Shown here one piece after another: positions 1 through 5,291 of a DNA stretch of 5,463 bases. The notes below the pieces were generated by a model, which was not told the origin of the DNA, made no database searches, and saw only the letters and a list, made by a program, of their open reading frames with translations. Made by a program: the position numbers and the translations under genes. The stretch spans positions 903-6,365 of the forward strand of contig DNOQ01000234.1 in the NCBI GenBank assembly GCA_003501665.1. Reading direction: 5' to 3'. The stretch's first letter is position 1. Every line of letters starts with the position of its first letter. The stretch is from Bacteroidales bacterium (GTDB lineage Bacteria; Bacteroidota; Bacteroidia; Bacteroidales; VadinHA17).

Positions 1-122
1 AGTATACCTTATTTGGATTGGCATTATACTTCTATTATATCCATTATCGAAAAAATATATGATTTATAAAGCCAGCAACAAGGAAAAACGGTGGTTGAGC
101 TATCTGTAAAATATATTGACAG
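1..122. other. left flank; possible 3' tail of a convergent plus-strand gene
   Basis: No gene can be called with confidence. Plus-strand frame 1 is open from the window edge to a TAA at 67-69 and would encode a 22-residue tail ending in IIEKIYDL, with an aromatic-rich stretch (PYLDWHYTS) before it. This could be the C-terminus of a gene converging on the dipeptidase, but an open run this short is easily produced by chance in AT-rich DNA. Downstream of the dipeptidase stop I see no convincing GC-rich hairpin with a T-run, so no terminator is called. Confidence 0.2.
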
Positions 123-1367
123 TTATAAGTTGCCTGGGGCTTTTTCTTCTGCCATCCGAAATACTCTGAGAAAATTCCCTCCAAGGATTTTGTGGATGTC
201 TGCTTCCTTATAGCCACGGTTCAGAAGTACCTGAGTGATGTATGGGAAAAATGATACGTCTTTCAGATAATCAGGGGCATAAGATATGCCGTCAAAGTCC
301 GATCCGAGACCGGCATGATCGATGCCGGCAATTTTCACGATATGATCTATATGGTCTACAACTCTCTCAACTGAACACCCGGGAACAGGATGCTCCTCAT
401 TAAATTTGTCAAGTAGTTTATTAAGCTCTATCTCGCTCAGGCCGGCGTCAGTTTTTAATTTAAGCATATATTCCCAGAAGAGGTAATCTTCTTTTGCACC
501 TTTCCTGGTAAGAAATCCCGGATAAAAATTAACCATAACGATTCCTCCATTTTTTGCAATACTATGCAATACATCGTCAGGCACATTACGTGGTGTTGGT
601 GCGAGAGCAAAGGCAGAGGAATGTGATGCAATCACTGGTGACTGACTTACCCTCAGAACATCACGCATTGCTTCTGCAGACACATGCGAGATATCAACCA
701 GTATGCCGAGACGGTTCATTTCCAGAACTACTTTCTCACCGAATTTTGTTAACCCTCCGTGCCTGGCCCTGTCTGTAGCGGAATCGACCCAATCTATTGT
801 TTCTCCCCAGGTAAGAGTCATATAGCGGGCACCAAGCCTGTAAAATCTGCGAAGCACCTCAAGAGAGTTTTCAATTGCGTTGCCTCCTTCGATTCCTATC
901 AGAGATGCTATCTTCCCTTCCCTTCTTATGTTTATGATATCATCTGCGGAATAAGCCATTTCAAGCACAGAAGAATACTTTTTCGTAATCTTATGGATCA
1001 GTTCAATTTCTTCGAGGCATATTGATTGGCCCGTTCTGCCGTCCGCCTGTTTACCCATCCAGCCGATCGCTACCCAGAATTGTGCTCCGACGCCTCCCTT
1101 GAGCATGCGTGGAATATCAGTGTGAAATTCCGGTTGATTTATCATCAGATCCAGTGTTTCAACAGCATCGGGTCCCTTTAGCCGTATTTTGTATGGTAAA
1201 TCATTATGTCCGTCAACGACAATCGCAGAACGGTGAATTCGCATAGCTTCCTCAGTAAGGACAATATCTTTATTATCAAATGGAAACCAGGTTCTGATAA
1301 AATTACTAAATGCAGGAAATGCCATTCCCGCAGCGGCTAATCTTAAAAAGTATCTTCTTTTAATCAT
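123..1367 (-). CDS. Tat-exported M19 membrane dipeptidase (renal dipeptidase family)
   Basis: Zinc-dependent dipeptidase that hydrolyses dipeptides, in some family members also D-amino-acid-containing ones; probably periplasmic. The chosen ATG at 1367 gives 414 residues beginning MIKRRYFLRLAAAG, a twin-arginine signal (RRxFL). A TTG 12 bases upstream (1379) keeps the frame open but adds only MTQQ and has no ribosome binding site. The family metal and substrate residues are all visible: HxD in VVDGHND (H54, D56), E160 in IGIEGGN, H228 in VDISHVS, H249 in ASHSS, R260 in TPRNVPDD, and D357/D359 in GLGSDFDG. The length is normal for bacterial M19 enzymes and the catalytic set looks intact. It is the last gene of the leftward block. 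Immediately upstream lies the C-terminus of a decayed amidohydrolase whose TGA (1376-1378) ends eight bases before the ATG, which suggests the dipeptidase was once a distal gene of a peptidase operon. It appears somewhat richer in G+C than its neighbours. Family assignment is firm; substrate is unknown. Confidence 0.95.
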   Translation of the reverse strand: MIKRRYFLRLAAAGMAFPAFSNFIRTWFPFDNKDIVLTEEAMRIHRSAIVVDGHNDLPYKIRLKGPDAVETLDLMINQPEFHTDIPRMLKGGVGAQFWVAIGWMGKQADGRTGQSICLEEIELIHKITKKYSSVLEMAYSADDIINIRREGKIASLIGIEGGNAIENSLEVLRRFYRLGARYMTLTWGETIDWVDSATDRARHGGLTKFGEKVVLEMNRLGILVDISHVSAEAMRDVLRVSQSPVIASHSSAFALAPTPRNVPDDVLHSIAKNGGIVMVNFYPGFLTRKGAKEDYLFWEYMLKLKTDAGLSEIELNKLLDKFNEEHPVPGCSVERVVDHIDHIVKIAGIDHAGLGSDFDGISYAPDYLKDVSFFPYITQVLLNRGYKEADIHKILGGNFLRVFRMAEEKAPGNL

Positions 1368-1375
1368 TTGCTGAG

Positions 1376-1490
1376 TCAATATTTGCTCTTATAAACTTCT
1401 CCTCCCTTCATAACAAATTTGACATCCTCCAGGGATTTTAATATTGGTCCCAACTTCCTTAATGGTATCATTCTTAATCAAAATCATCAG
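1376..1490 (-). pseudogene. amidohydrolase remnant, N-terminal edge fused out of frame to C-terminus
   Basis: Reading leftward from about 1487, one frame gives ILIKNDTIKEVGTNIKIP. This matches the opening beta-strands of imidazolonepropionase/prolidase-like amidohydrolases, which typically read like 'VLIKDGKIVEVGKNIKIP'. After about 1433 a different frame gives SLEDVKFVMKGGEVYKSKY followed by TGA at 1376-1378, which matches the C-terminal strand of the same family (typically '..L.DVKFVMKGGKVYK'). The roughly 350 or more central residues, including all metal ligands, are absent, so the product cannot be functional. The two halves are joined within a few codons around 1425-1445 by a frame-changing deletion. 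The stop sits just before the dipeptidase start, consistent with former operon neighbours. Family assignment rests on two short segments recognised by eye. Confidence 0.6.
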
Positions 1491-1623
1491 AGGCCAGATA
1501 AAACATATGATCACGATGTTCAGCAATGGTTATAGATTCTGCTCCTTCTGATATCTGGTTCTTTTGGGCCGGTATAGGAACAAAGCACAGGTAAAACAAT
1601 AACAGTAGATACATTTCCTTCAT
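1474..1623 (-). pseudogene. N-terminal remnant of an M28-type aminopeptidase
   Basis: A 49-codon reading frame starts at ATG 1623 and ends at TAA 1474-1476. It begins with a signal peptide (MKEMYLLLLFYLCFVPIPAQ, Bacteroidota-style AQ cleavage region). This is followed by ITIAEHRDHMFYLASDDFD, which closely resembles the conserved opening of secreted M28 zinc aminopeptidases ('I.A..L..HL.YLASDE.EGR'). The frame stops exactly where the family's 'GR' should follow, so the PA and catalytic domains are lost. It then runs, in another frame, into the amidohydrolase remnant, with an ambiguous GATGATTTT at the junction. A deletion joining the start of an M28 gene to the start of an amidohydrolase gene explains this. 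It could still be translated into a short exported peptide, but no catalytic function remains. The start lies 18 bases after the stop of the DUF4440 lipoprotein gene. Confidence 0.6.
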
Positions 1624-1641
1624 GTGCAATAATGTTTTGAT

Positions 1642-2121
1642 CTATTCAGGTAGTATGGGCATATCACTATTCCAGATATCAACGATTGCTTTCCACTCTC
1701 CGTTTATCTTTCTATAGATAGTAATCCATTTATCTGTCTCTTCTACAACCCCGCCGGGTGTGCTGATGGTTAACCGGCTATTACCTCTGACATAGGCGAG
1801 GTCGCCGGCAGAGGAGACCTCAATGGTATCAATTGCTGACACAAATGTGTCATGGGAAATAGTTATATCTGAAAACCAGGATTCCAGAGATTTTCGGATA
1901 GACTGGATGCCAATAAAAGCTGGAGCATAAGCGTTCATTACAACAGCTTCCTGAGCAAAAATGCTCATGATTTTGTCTATGTCTTTTGATATGATTGCAG
2001 CGGTCCATTCGTCTTCAATTTTGTTAATTACATCTGCTTCAGCACGGATATCAACAACCGGCGATCGGTTGCATCCTGTTAAAATTCCAAAAACAAATAA
2101 AAGCATTGCAGTTTTTTTCAT
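1642..2121 (-). CDS. DUF4440/SnoaL-like (NTF2 fold) lipoprotein
   Basis: Predicted lipoprotein of 159 residues. The leader MKKTAMLLFVFGILTGC has a clean lipobox (LTGC, Cys17), so the protein should be lipid-anchored on the periplasmic or outer side. Residues of about 30-155 show the NTF2-like pattern of DUF4440 proteins: an opening helix (INKIEDEWTAAIISKDID), then IMSIFAQEAVVMNAYAPAFIG, and C-terminal strands ending WKAIVDIWNSDMP, close to the family's 'WK.v.DiwNSD' tail. This fold forms a cone-shaped pocket used by isomerases, hydrolases and binding proteins, so the domain alone does not give a reaction. The gene starts 16 bases after the metallo-hydrolase stop and is probably cotranscribed with it. 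There is no Shine-Dalgarno sequence; the upstream stretch is AT-rich. The fold call is fairly sure, the function unknown. Confidence 0.88.
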   Translation of the reverse strand: MKKTAMLLFVFGILTGCNRSPVVDIRAEADVINKIEDEWTAAIISKDIDKIMSIFAQEAVVMNAYAPAFIGIQSIRKSLESWFSDITISHDTFVSAIDTIEVSSAGDLAYVRGNSRLTISTPGGVVEETDKWITIYRKINGEWKAIVDIWNSDMPILPE

Positions 2122-2137
2122 TTTGTGGTTATTGAGA

Positions 2138-3187
2138 TTAATTTATTATGTATCGGGTACCTGTAGTGTTTAATATAAACTGATCTGGCATTTCCCGGGC
2201 GAAGGCTGTAATCGCCTCAAATCCAGTGCAATGAAATGGAACAATATAATCCGGACGAATGGCTTTGATATCTGTGATCGTTCTGAGAATCAATTCTGGT
2301 TTGGCACCTGTCAGATGAAACCCTCCAATAGCAGCATGAACTTTCTCAATTCCAGTTATCTTTTGAGCTTGCCTTATAGTATTCACAATTCCCCGATGAG
2401 CACACCCCGAAAGCACAACCAATCCTTTACCTTTTGCATTCATTACAATCGCCTGTTCACCAATAAAATCGTCTTGCACTAACTGATCTCCTCGCCTGGT
2501 TAAAAATACAGGTGGTATTTTCTCATAATCCGTAACCTGGTCAATTTTCCCAATTAAATATGCACCTGGTACAATTTGCTTGGGAAGTTTTATCTCAATA
2601 ATCTTTACCAGATCAAGTTCCTCAATGTCTTCTCTTTTTAATGCAAGAAGGCTCACAAAATTATCACTGGATGTTCTCATATAGCTTCCCGCGAAAAATT
2701 GCTCTCCGACATAAAAAGGAATACCCTTAAAGATGTCCCCTTTTTTATCTGTAAGCAACTCGACCATTGCTGCCTGGTGGTCAAAGTGATCATGGCTTAA
2801 AATCAATGCCTCAATCTTTTCTAAATCAATTTTTAATAACTCAATATTCCTTTTGATCCCTTGAAAATCGGTTCCAAAATCAAAAAGAAAAGAATGAGAT
2901 TCGGCATTCACTACAGTCTCAACATGATAAGCCAGCCCATGCTCGGCATGCAGGATTATATCCATTGGAGATTTAGTGCCCTCAGGTCGTCTGGCAATTT
3001 TATAATGAGGTCTCAGAGCATCCGTGTAATTATCTGTAATAACCGTAATAACTATCTTTTCTACCTCCTCTATCTTAACACCTTGCAGAGCTGTGGCACT
3101 CTCATGAATAATATTATCCATCAATAAAACAGCTCCTGTAGCTGCCGTCACATTCAAAAAATTTCGACGATTCATCTCCTTTTTCAT
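2138..3187 (-). CDS. Tat-exported metallo-beta-lactamase-fold hydrolase (COG1237-like)
   Basis: Metallo-hydrolase of 349 residues. The N-terminus has a twin-arginine motif (NRRNFLNVTAA, residues 6-16) and a hydrophobic stretch ending near ESATA (29-33), so export as a folded metalloprotein is likely. Motifs in order: AEHGLAYHVE (81-90), FDFGTD (102-107), SHDHFDHQ with metal ligands H132, H134, D136 and H137, DDFIGEQAIV (239-248), SGCAHRGIVNT (260-270, H264), IGGFHL (287-292, H291) and VPFHCTGFEA (316-325, H319). The EHGL, GCxHxGIxNT, GGFHL and HCTG signatures together match COG1237, the group that includes the archaeal-type dihydropterin-ribofuranosyl-aminobenzene-phosphate synthase. That specific activity is not implied here: the protein is exported and the family is broad. 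The start is fixed by an AAAGGAGG ribosome binding site five bases upstream, unique among the genes here. It probably forms an operon with the DUF4440 lipoprotein. All expected metal ligands are present. Confidence 0.92.
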   Translation of the reverse strand: MKKEMNRRNFLNVTAATGAVLLMDNIIHESATALQGVKIEEVEKIVITVITDNYTDALRPHYKIARRPEGTKSPMDIILHAEHGLAYHVETVVNAESHSFLFDFGTDFQGIKRNIELLKIDLEKIEALILSHDHFDHQAAMVELLTDKKGDIFKGIPFYVGEQFFAGSYMRTSSDNFVSLLALKREDIEELDLVKIIEIKLPKQIVPGAYLIGKIDQVTDYEKIPPVFLTRRGDQLVQDDFIGEQAIVMNAKGKGLVVLSGCAHRGIVNTIRQAQKITGIEKVHAAIGGFHLTGAKPELILRTITDIKAIRPDYIVPFHCTGFEAITAFAREMPDQFILNTTGTRYIIN

Positions 3188-3192
3188 AGTAT

Positions 3193-3200
3193 CCTCCTTT
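3193..3200 (-). promoter_or_regulatory. strong Shine-Dalgarno site of the metallo-hydrolase gene
   Basis: On the minus strand AAAGGAGG lies five bases before the ATG at 3187 and settles that start over the internal ATG at codon 5. The other four intact genes have no comparable site, so this one is an exception in the window. Confidence 0.75.
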
Positions 3201-3206
3201 CGTCTA

Positions 3207-3220
3207 ACATAAGATTATGT
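3207..3220. promoter_or_regulatory. palindrome ACATAA-GA-TTATGT upstream of the metallo-hydrolase
   Basis: Perfect 6-bp inverted repeat with a 2-base centre, 20-33 bases before the metallo-hydrolase start and just upstream of its ribosome binding site. Size and position suit a repressor operator or mRNA leader element. No regulator is encoded in the window, so its role is inferred only from symmetry and position. Confidence 0.3.
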
Positions 3221-3232
3221 ATGCTAATTTAT

Positions 3233-3244
3233 ATCTGATCAGAT
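3233..3244. promoter_or_regulatory. perfect 12-bp palindrome ATCTGATCAGAT upstream of the metallo-hydrolase
   Basis: Fully self-complementary 12-mer, 46-57 bases before the metallo-hydrolase start and inside the 109-base gap after the alpha/beta hydrolase. It overlaps where a promoter for the metallo-hydrolase/DUF4440 pair would lie. I cannot place convincing -35/-10 or Bacteroidota -33/-7 boxes. Operator function is an inference. Confidence 0.3.
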
Positions 3245-3296
3245 TTAATTGTTTAAAATCCGGTTTTTGAACGATAATCCTAAAAAGCCAGATTTA

Positions 3297-4208
3297 TTAT
3301 TGTTTCTGTCCTTCAGGGATCGCTTTAATCCACATAATAACAGCATTTGCCAAATCTGTCCTGGTTTTAAGGAAAGAATGATCATCTTGTAATGCGGTGA
3401 TTTGTACATTTTGTGCACCTTCTTTTTTAAGCTCACGATAAAGAGGCAAAATGAAATCATATGATGTATCATCATCCAAACCGCATATAATTAAAATATT
3501 CTTCGTTGTTAGCTGCGAAGCACTTTTTCTCAGAAAAAATGCAGGATCCAGTTTATCAATTCCAACTTCTGCAATTTCTCTGGGCATTCCACCTTTTTCG
3601 AACCTGGTAATCCCTGTTGAAACCGCCCTGTCAATATTGGCATCGGTAGTATTCTTCAACTCCGGATTGCGGATATATTCTTCAAAAAATGAACCCCAGT
3701 CATTGCCAGCGATAGTGATGACATGTTTTATTTCGGGATGTCTGATTGCATATGTCATACCCATACCTCCTCCGAAAGAATATCCTCCCAAGACGATGAG
3801 AGAAGTATCAATATTAAATCTGACTATATTCTCGGGATAATAAAGGAATTCAACTGCTGCCATTATATCCAGCTGGCTGTTTTCAAAGCTGCAGGTTCCA
3901 TCGCTTTGATGCGTGCCGCTGAAATTAAAGGTCATAACATTAATCCCGGACTGTGACAAAATTTTACCTAATCCTATAACATCTGTCTGATTTCCCGGGA
4001 AACCCTGTAGTAATAGTAATGTTGGAAATAAGCCTTGTCCTTCAGCAATATAAAACTTACCTTTAAGAATCACTCCGTCACGATAAATAGTTATATTTTC
4101 AGGATTTACTATCTGACCTAAAGTGATGGATTTCAATGTCCAAAATATAAGCAATACTGAAATTGTCTTTAAGCCTAGCCCTTTCATATACTTAGATTTT
4201 GATTTCAT
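3297..4208 (-). CDS. secreted alpha/beta hydrolase (serine esterase/peptidase-like)
   Basis: Alpha/beta-hydrolase-fold enzyme, 303 residues from the chosen ATG at 4208. Residues 1-32 form a signal peptide: basic MKSKSKYMKGLGLK, hydrophobic core ISVLLIFWTL, then SITLGQ. An alternative ATG at 4187 (residue 8) gives an equally good signal. A GTG at 4295 would add 29 residues of non-signal character and is disfavoured. After a beta-hairpin resembling prolyl-oligopeptidase/dienelactone-hydrolase-like enzymes (ITIYRDGVILKGKFY, 39-53), the oxyanion-loop segment is LLLQGFPGN (65-73). The nucleophile elbow is GGYSFGGGMG (141-150, Ser144). The acid is probably one of D245-D247 in ICGLDDDTS, and the base His277 in QDDHSFL. 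The catalytic triad looks complete. Substrate cannot be read from sequence; an ester, peptide or acyl substrate in the periplasm is plausible. No Shine-Dalgarno sequence precedes either ATG. It is separated from the metallo-hydrolase by 109 bases. Confidence 0.9.
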   Translation of the reverse strand: MKSKSKYMKGLGLKTISVLLIFWTLKSITLGQIVNPENITIYRDGVILKGKFYIAEGQGLFPTLLLLQGFPGNQTDVIGLGKILSQSGINVMTFNFSGTHQSDGTCSFENSQLDIMAAVEFLYYPENIVRFNIDTSLIVLGGYSFGGGMGMTYAIRHPEIKHVITIAGNDWGSFFEEYIRNPELKNTTDANIDRAVSTGITRFEKGGMPREIAEVGIDKLDPAFFLRKSASQLTTKNILIICGLDDDTSYDFILPLYRELKKEGAQNVQITALQDDHSFLKTRTDLANAVIMWIKAIPEGQKQ

Positions 4209-4221
4209 TAATGGATTTAAA

Positions 4222-4247
4222 CAAGAACGGCTGTAATCATTTTCTTG
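4222..4247. promoter_or_regulatory. inverted repeat CAAGAA...TTCTTG with embedded TGTAATCA, upstream of the hydrolase
   Basis: Six-bp arms (4222-4227 and 4242-4247) enclose a 14-base spacer containing most of TGTAATCATTTT (4232-4243). The structure lies 14-39 bases before the hydrolase ATG at 4208. The same 12-mer recurs on the opposite strand upstream of the lipoprotein gene at 4434-4952. A shared regulatory site is possible but unproven. Confidence 0.25.
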
Positions 4248-4318
4248 ATGCAATTTACACCACCAAAAAGGCGAAGTCAAATAAATCTTAGTCACCGATT
4301 TATAAATCTCAGTGTTAT

Positions 4319-4391
4319 ATCCTTTTTGTTTCCAAATGTATGTTAAGTGTTTTCAGACCGTATTATAGTGGTCAAAGAAGGACGGATCTTA
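4319..4391. repeat. dispersed repeat, copy 1 (73 bp)
   Basis: Aligns with 5292-5366 in the same orientation. The first 41 positions match at 34, a 2-base gap and a short divergent patch follow, then 21 bases are identical (4367-4387 against 5342-5362). GACC (4356-4359) and GGTC (4370-4373) can pair across the divergent patch. The longer hairpin of copy 2 is lost here. It lies downstream of the lipoprotein gene at 4434-4952. A plus-strand reading of this copy resembles the C-terminal segment of ABC ATPases, but the 2-base difference between copies argues against a conserved coding frame. Confidence 0.65.
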
Positions 4392-4433
4392 TATTCAGGC
4401 CATTATACATGTAATATAAAACCATTTAAAGAT

Positions 4434-4952
4434 TTATTGTGGAGGATTAGCCAATTTCTCTTCCAATATTGCCAGTCTGCTTTCATGAACATAAATTATC
4501 TTCCATCCATCTGGTTCTTTTTTCCATAAAGTAGTAGTAGAACCTTTGGCTTTCCGATAATCTCCATTTTTAAACCAGTTATCCCAAATTGCAATCTGTG
4601 TTCCCAATGCTAAATCTGTCGTCAAAGCGGTAATTGTTTCGTCAATCAGTTCAGACTGATGACGTTCTCTGCGAGAGAAACTGTTTTTGATAGTATCCAT
4701 CCAAGCAGTGCGTGAAGGCGTGTAATTGACGGAACCAATGCCAGCTATAAAATCATTACTAATTAACTCAGACCATGTGTCGAAATCTAATTGTCTGATA
4801 GTTGAGCGTTGTTTCTCCCATTGATCTTTAACTTCTTTTTGGATTGTTGCTTTTTGATCATCGGTTAATTCTGTTTTCGTGTCTTTGGCACATGAACTGA
4901 ATAAAAACAACATTGCAGCTAATGCCACGCTGGAGAAGATTAGTTTTTTCAT
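4434..4952 (-). CDS. NTF2-like (DUF4440/SnoaL-type) lipoprotein
   Basis: Predicted lipoprotein of 172 residues from ATG 4952. The frame is open 45 bases further upstream, but only the 4952 start gives the leader MKKLIFSSVALAAMLFLFSSC, with lipobox FSSC and Cys21. After a charged linker (KDTKTELTDDQKATIQKEVKDQWEK) the rest reads like a small NTF2-fold domain: helix QRSTIRQLDFDTWSELISNDF, a central IGSVNYTPSRTAWMDTI, a strand LALGTQIAIWDNWF, and terminal GSTTTLWKKEPDGWKIIYVHESR, the 'W.k..dGWKi...H.S' ending typical of DUF4440-like proteins. It has the same fold type as the other lipoprotein in the window, but the two sequences share little by eye, so a recent duplication is unlikely. The function is unknown; a ligand-binding or accessory role at the membrane is a guess. 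No Shine-Dalgarno sequence is present. The gene is bracketed by the two copies of a roughly 75-bp repeat. Confidence 0.85.
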   Translation of the reverse strand: MKKLIFSSVALAAMLFLFSSCAKDTKTELTDDQKATIQKEVKDQWEKQRSTIRQLDFDTWSELISNDFIAGIGSVNYTPSRTAWMDTIKNSFSRRERHQSELIDETITALTTDLALGTQIAIWDNWFKNGDYRKAKGSTTTLWKKEPDGWKIIYVHESRLAILEEKLANPPQ

Positions 4953-4988
4953 AGGTTTTGAATGGATTAATAAATAACTTAAAATACC

Positions 4989-5031
4989 TGTAATCAATTA
5001 TTTGATTGAATTTATGACAAAAATGATTACA
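4989..5031. promoter_or_regulatory. inverted repeat TGTAATCA...TGATTACA upstream of the lipoprotein gene
   Basis: Perfect 8-bp arms at 4989-4996 and 5024-5031 are separated by 27 bases. Nested with them is a second dyad, AATCAA (4992-4997) and TTGATT (5002-5007). The block lies 37-79 bases before the lipoprotein ATG at 4952, where an operator or promoter would be expected. The right arm extends on the minus strand to TGTAATCATTTTT, of which 12 bases recur at 4232-4243 before the hydrolase gene. Confidence 0.35.
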
Positions 5032-5078
5032 AGTCAGATATTTTTGAGGGGGTCCGAAGGAAAATTATTAATAATAAA

Positions 5079-5170
5079 GCGACATCTCCTGATTTATTTG
5101 TGGAATAAATGTCTCGCCGCATTTAAACCTACTTAATTAAAAGTCAGGTTTGACGAATAGGAGATGTCGC
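5079..5170. mobile_element. 92-bp MITE-like element with 12-bp terminal inverted repeats
   Basis: The ends are perfect inverted repeats: GCGACATCTCCT at 5079-5090 and AGGAGATGTCGC at 5159-5170. Inside are two more hairpins. One is ATTTATT/AATAAAT (5092-5098 and 5104-5110, 5-base loop). The other is AAACCT-ACTT/AAGT-C-AGGTTT (5125-5134 and 5141-5151, loop AATTAA, one bulged C). Folded, this gives a terminal stem closing two side hairpins. There is no coding capacity beyond a chance 31-codon frame. This architecture suits a non-autonomous miniature transposable element or another palindromic mobile repeat. A structured RNA is also possible. No clean target-site duplication is visible, so mobility is an inference. 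Confidence 0.5.
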
Positions 5171-5291
5171 CGTAATCAAATTTCGGAAACAAAGATCATT
5201 CATGCAAGTTTAGTTCAACTATAATATCAACAAAGTACATCTGAATAACATTGATGCGGTTATAAGACAGTTAATCAAAACCCTTCGTTAA
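5171..5291. other. intergenic stretch without recognisable content
   Basis: I found no coding segment, RNA gene or strong repeat here on either strand. A minus-strand GATCTTTG (+ strand CAAAGATC, about 5195-5202) with TTG some 18 bases upstream loosely resembles a Bacteroidota promoter (TTTG, then TAnnTTTG about 20 bases on). It is imperfect and about 240 bases from the nearest start. Confidence 0.3.

Noticed and set aside
1368..1379. TTG start at 1379 for the dipeptidase
   Set aside because: It adds only four residues before the Tat signal, has no ribosome binding site, and overlaps the stop of the amidohydrolase remnant. The ATG at 1367 is preferred.
3451..3840. Plus-strand 129-codon frame opposite the alpha/beta hydrolase, and other long opposite-strand frames within the genes
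   Set aside because: They mirror well-supported minus-strand genes with complete motifs and show no recognisable domain.
4209..4295. Longer start (GTG at 4295) for the alpha/beta hydrolase
   Set aside because: The extra 29 residues do not look like a signal peptide and would bury the clear one beginning at 4208 or 4187.
4347..4529. Plus-strand 60-codon frame beginning FSDRIIVVKEGRILYSG, resembling the end of an ABC transporter ATPase
   Set aside because: It has a GTG start, lies largely in repeat copy 1, and then runs antisense through the 3' end of the lipoprotein gene. The second repeat copy differs by two bases, destroying this frame, so the likeness is probably chance.
5079..5170. Rho-independent terminator
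   Set aside because: The outer stem is separated by 68 bases containing its own hairpins, and no T-run follows on either strand. It is also upstream, not downstream, of the nearest gene.
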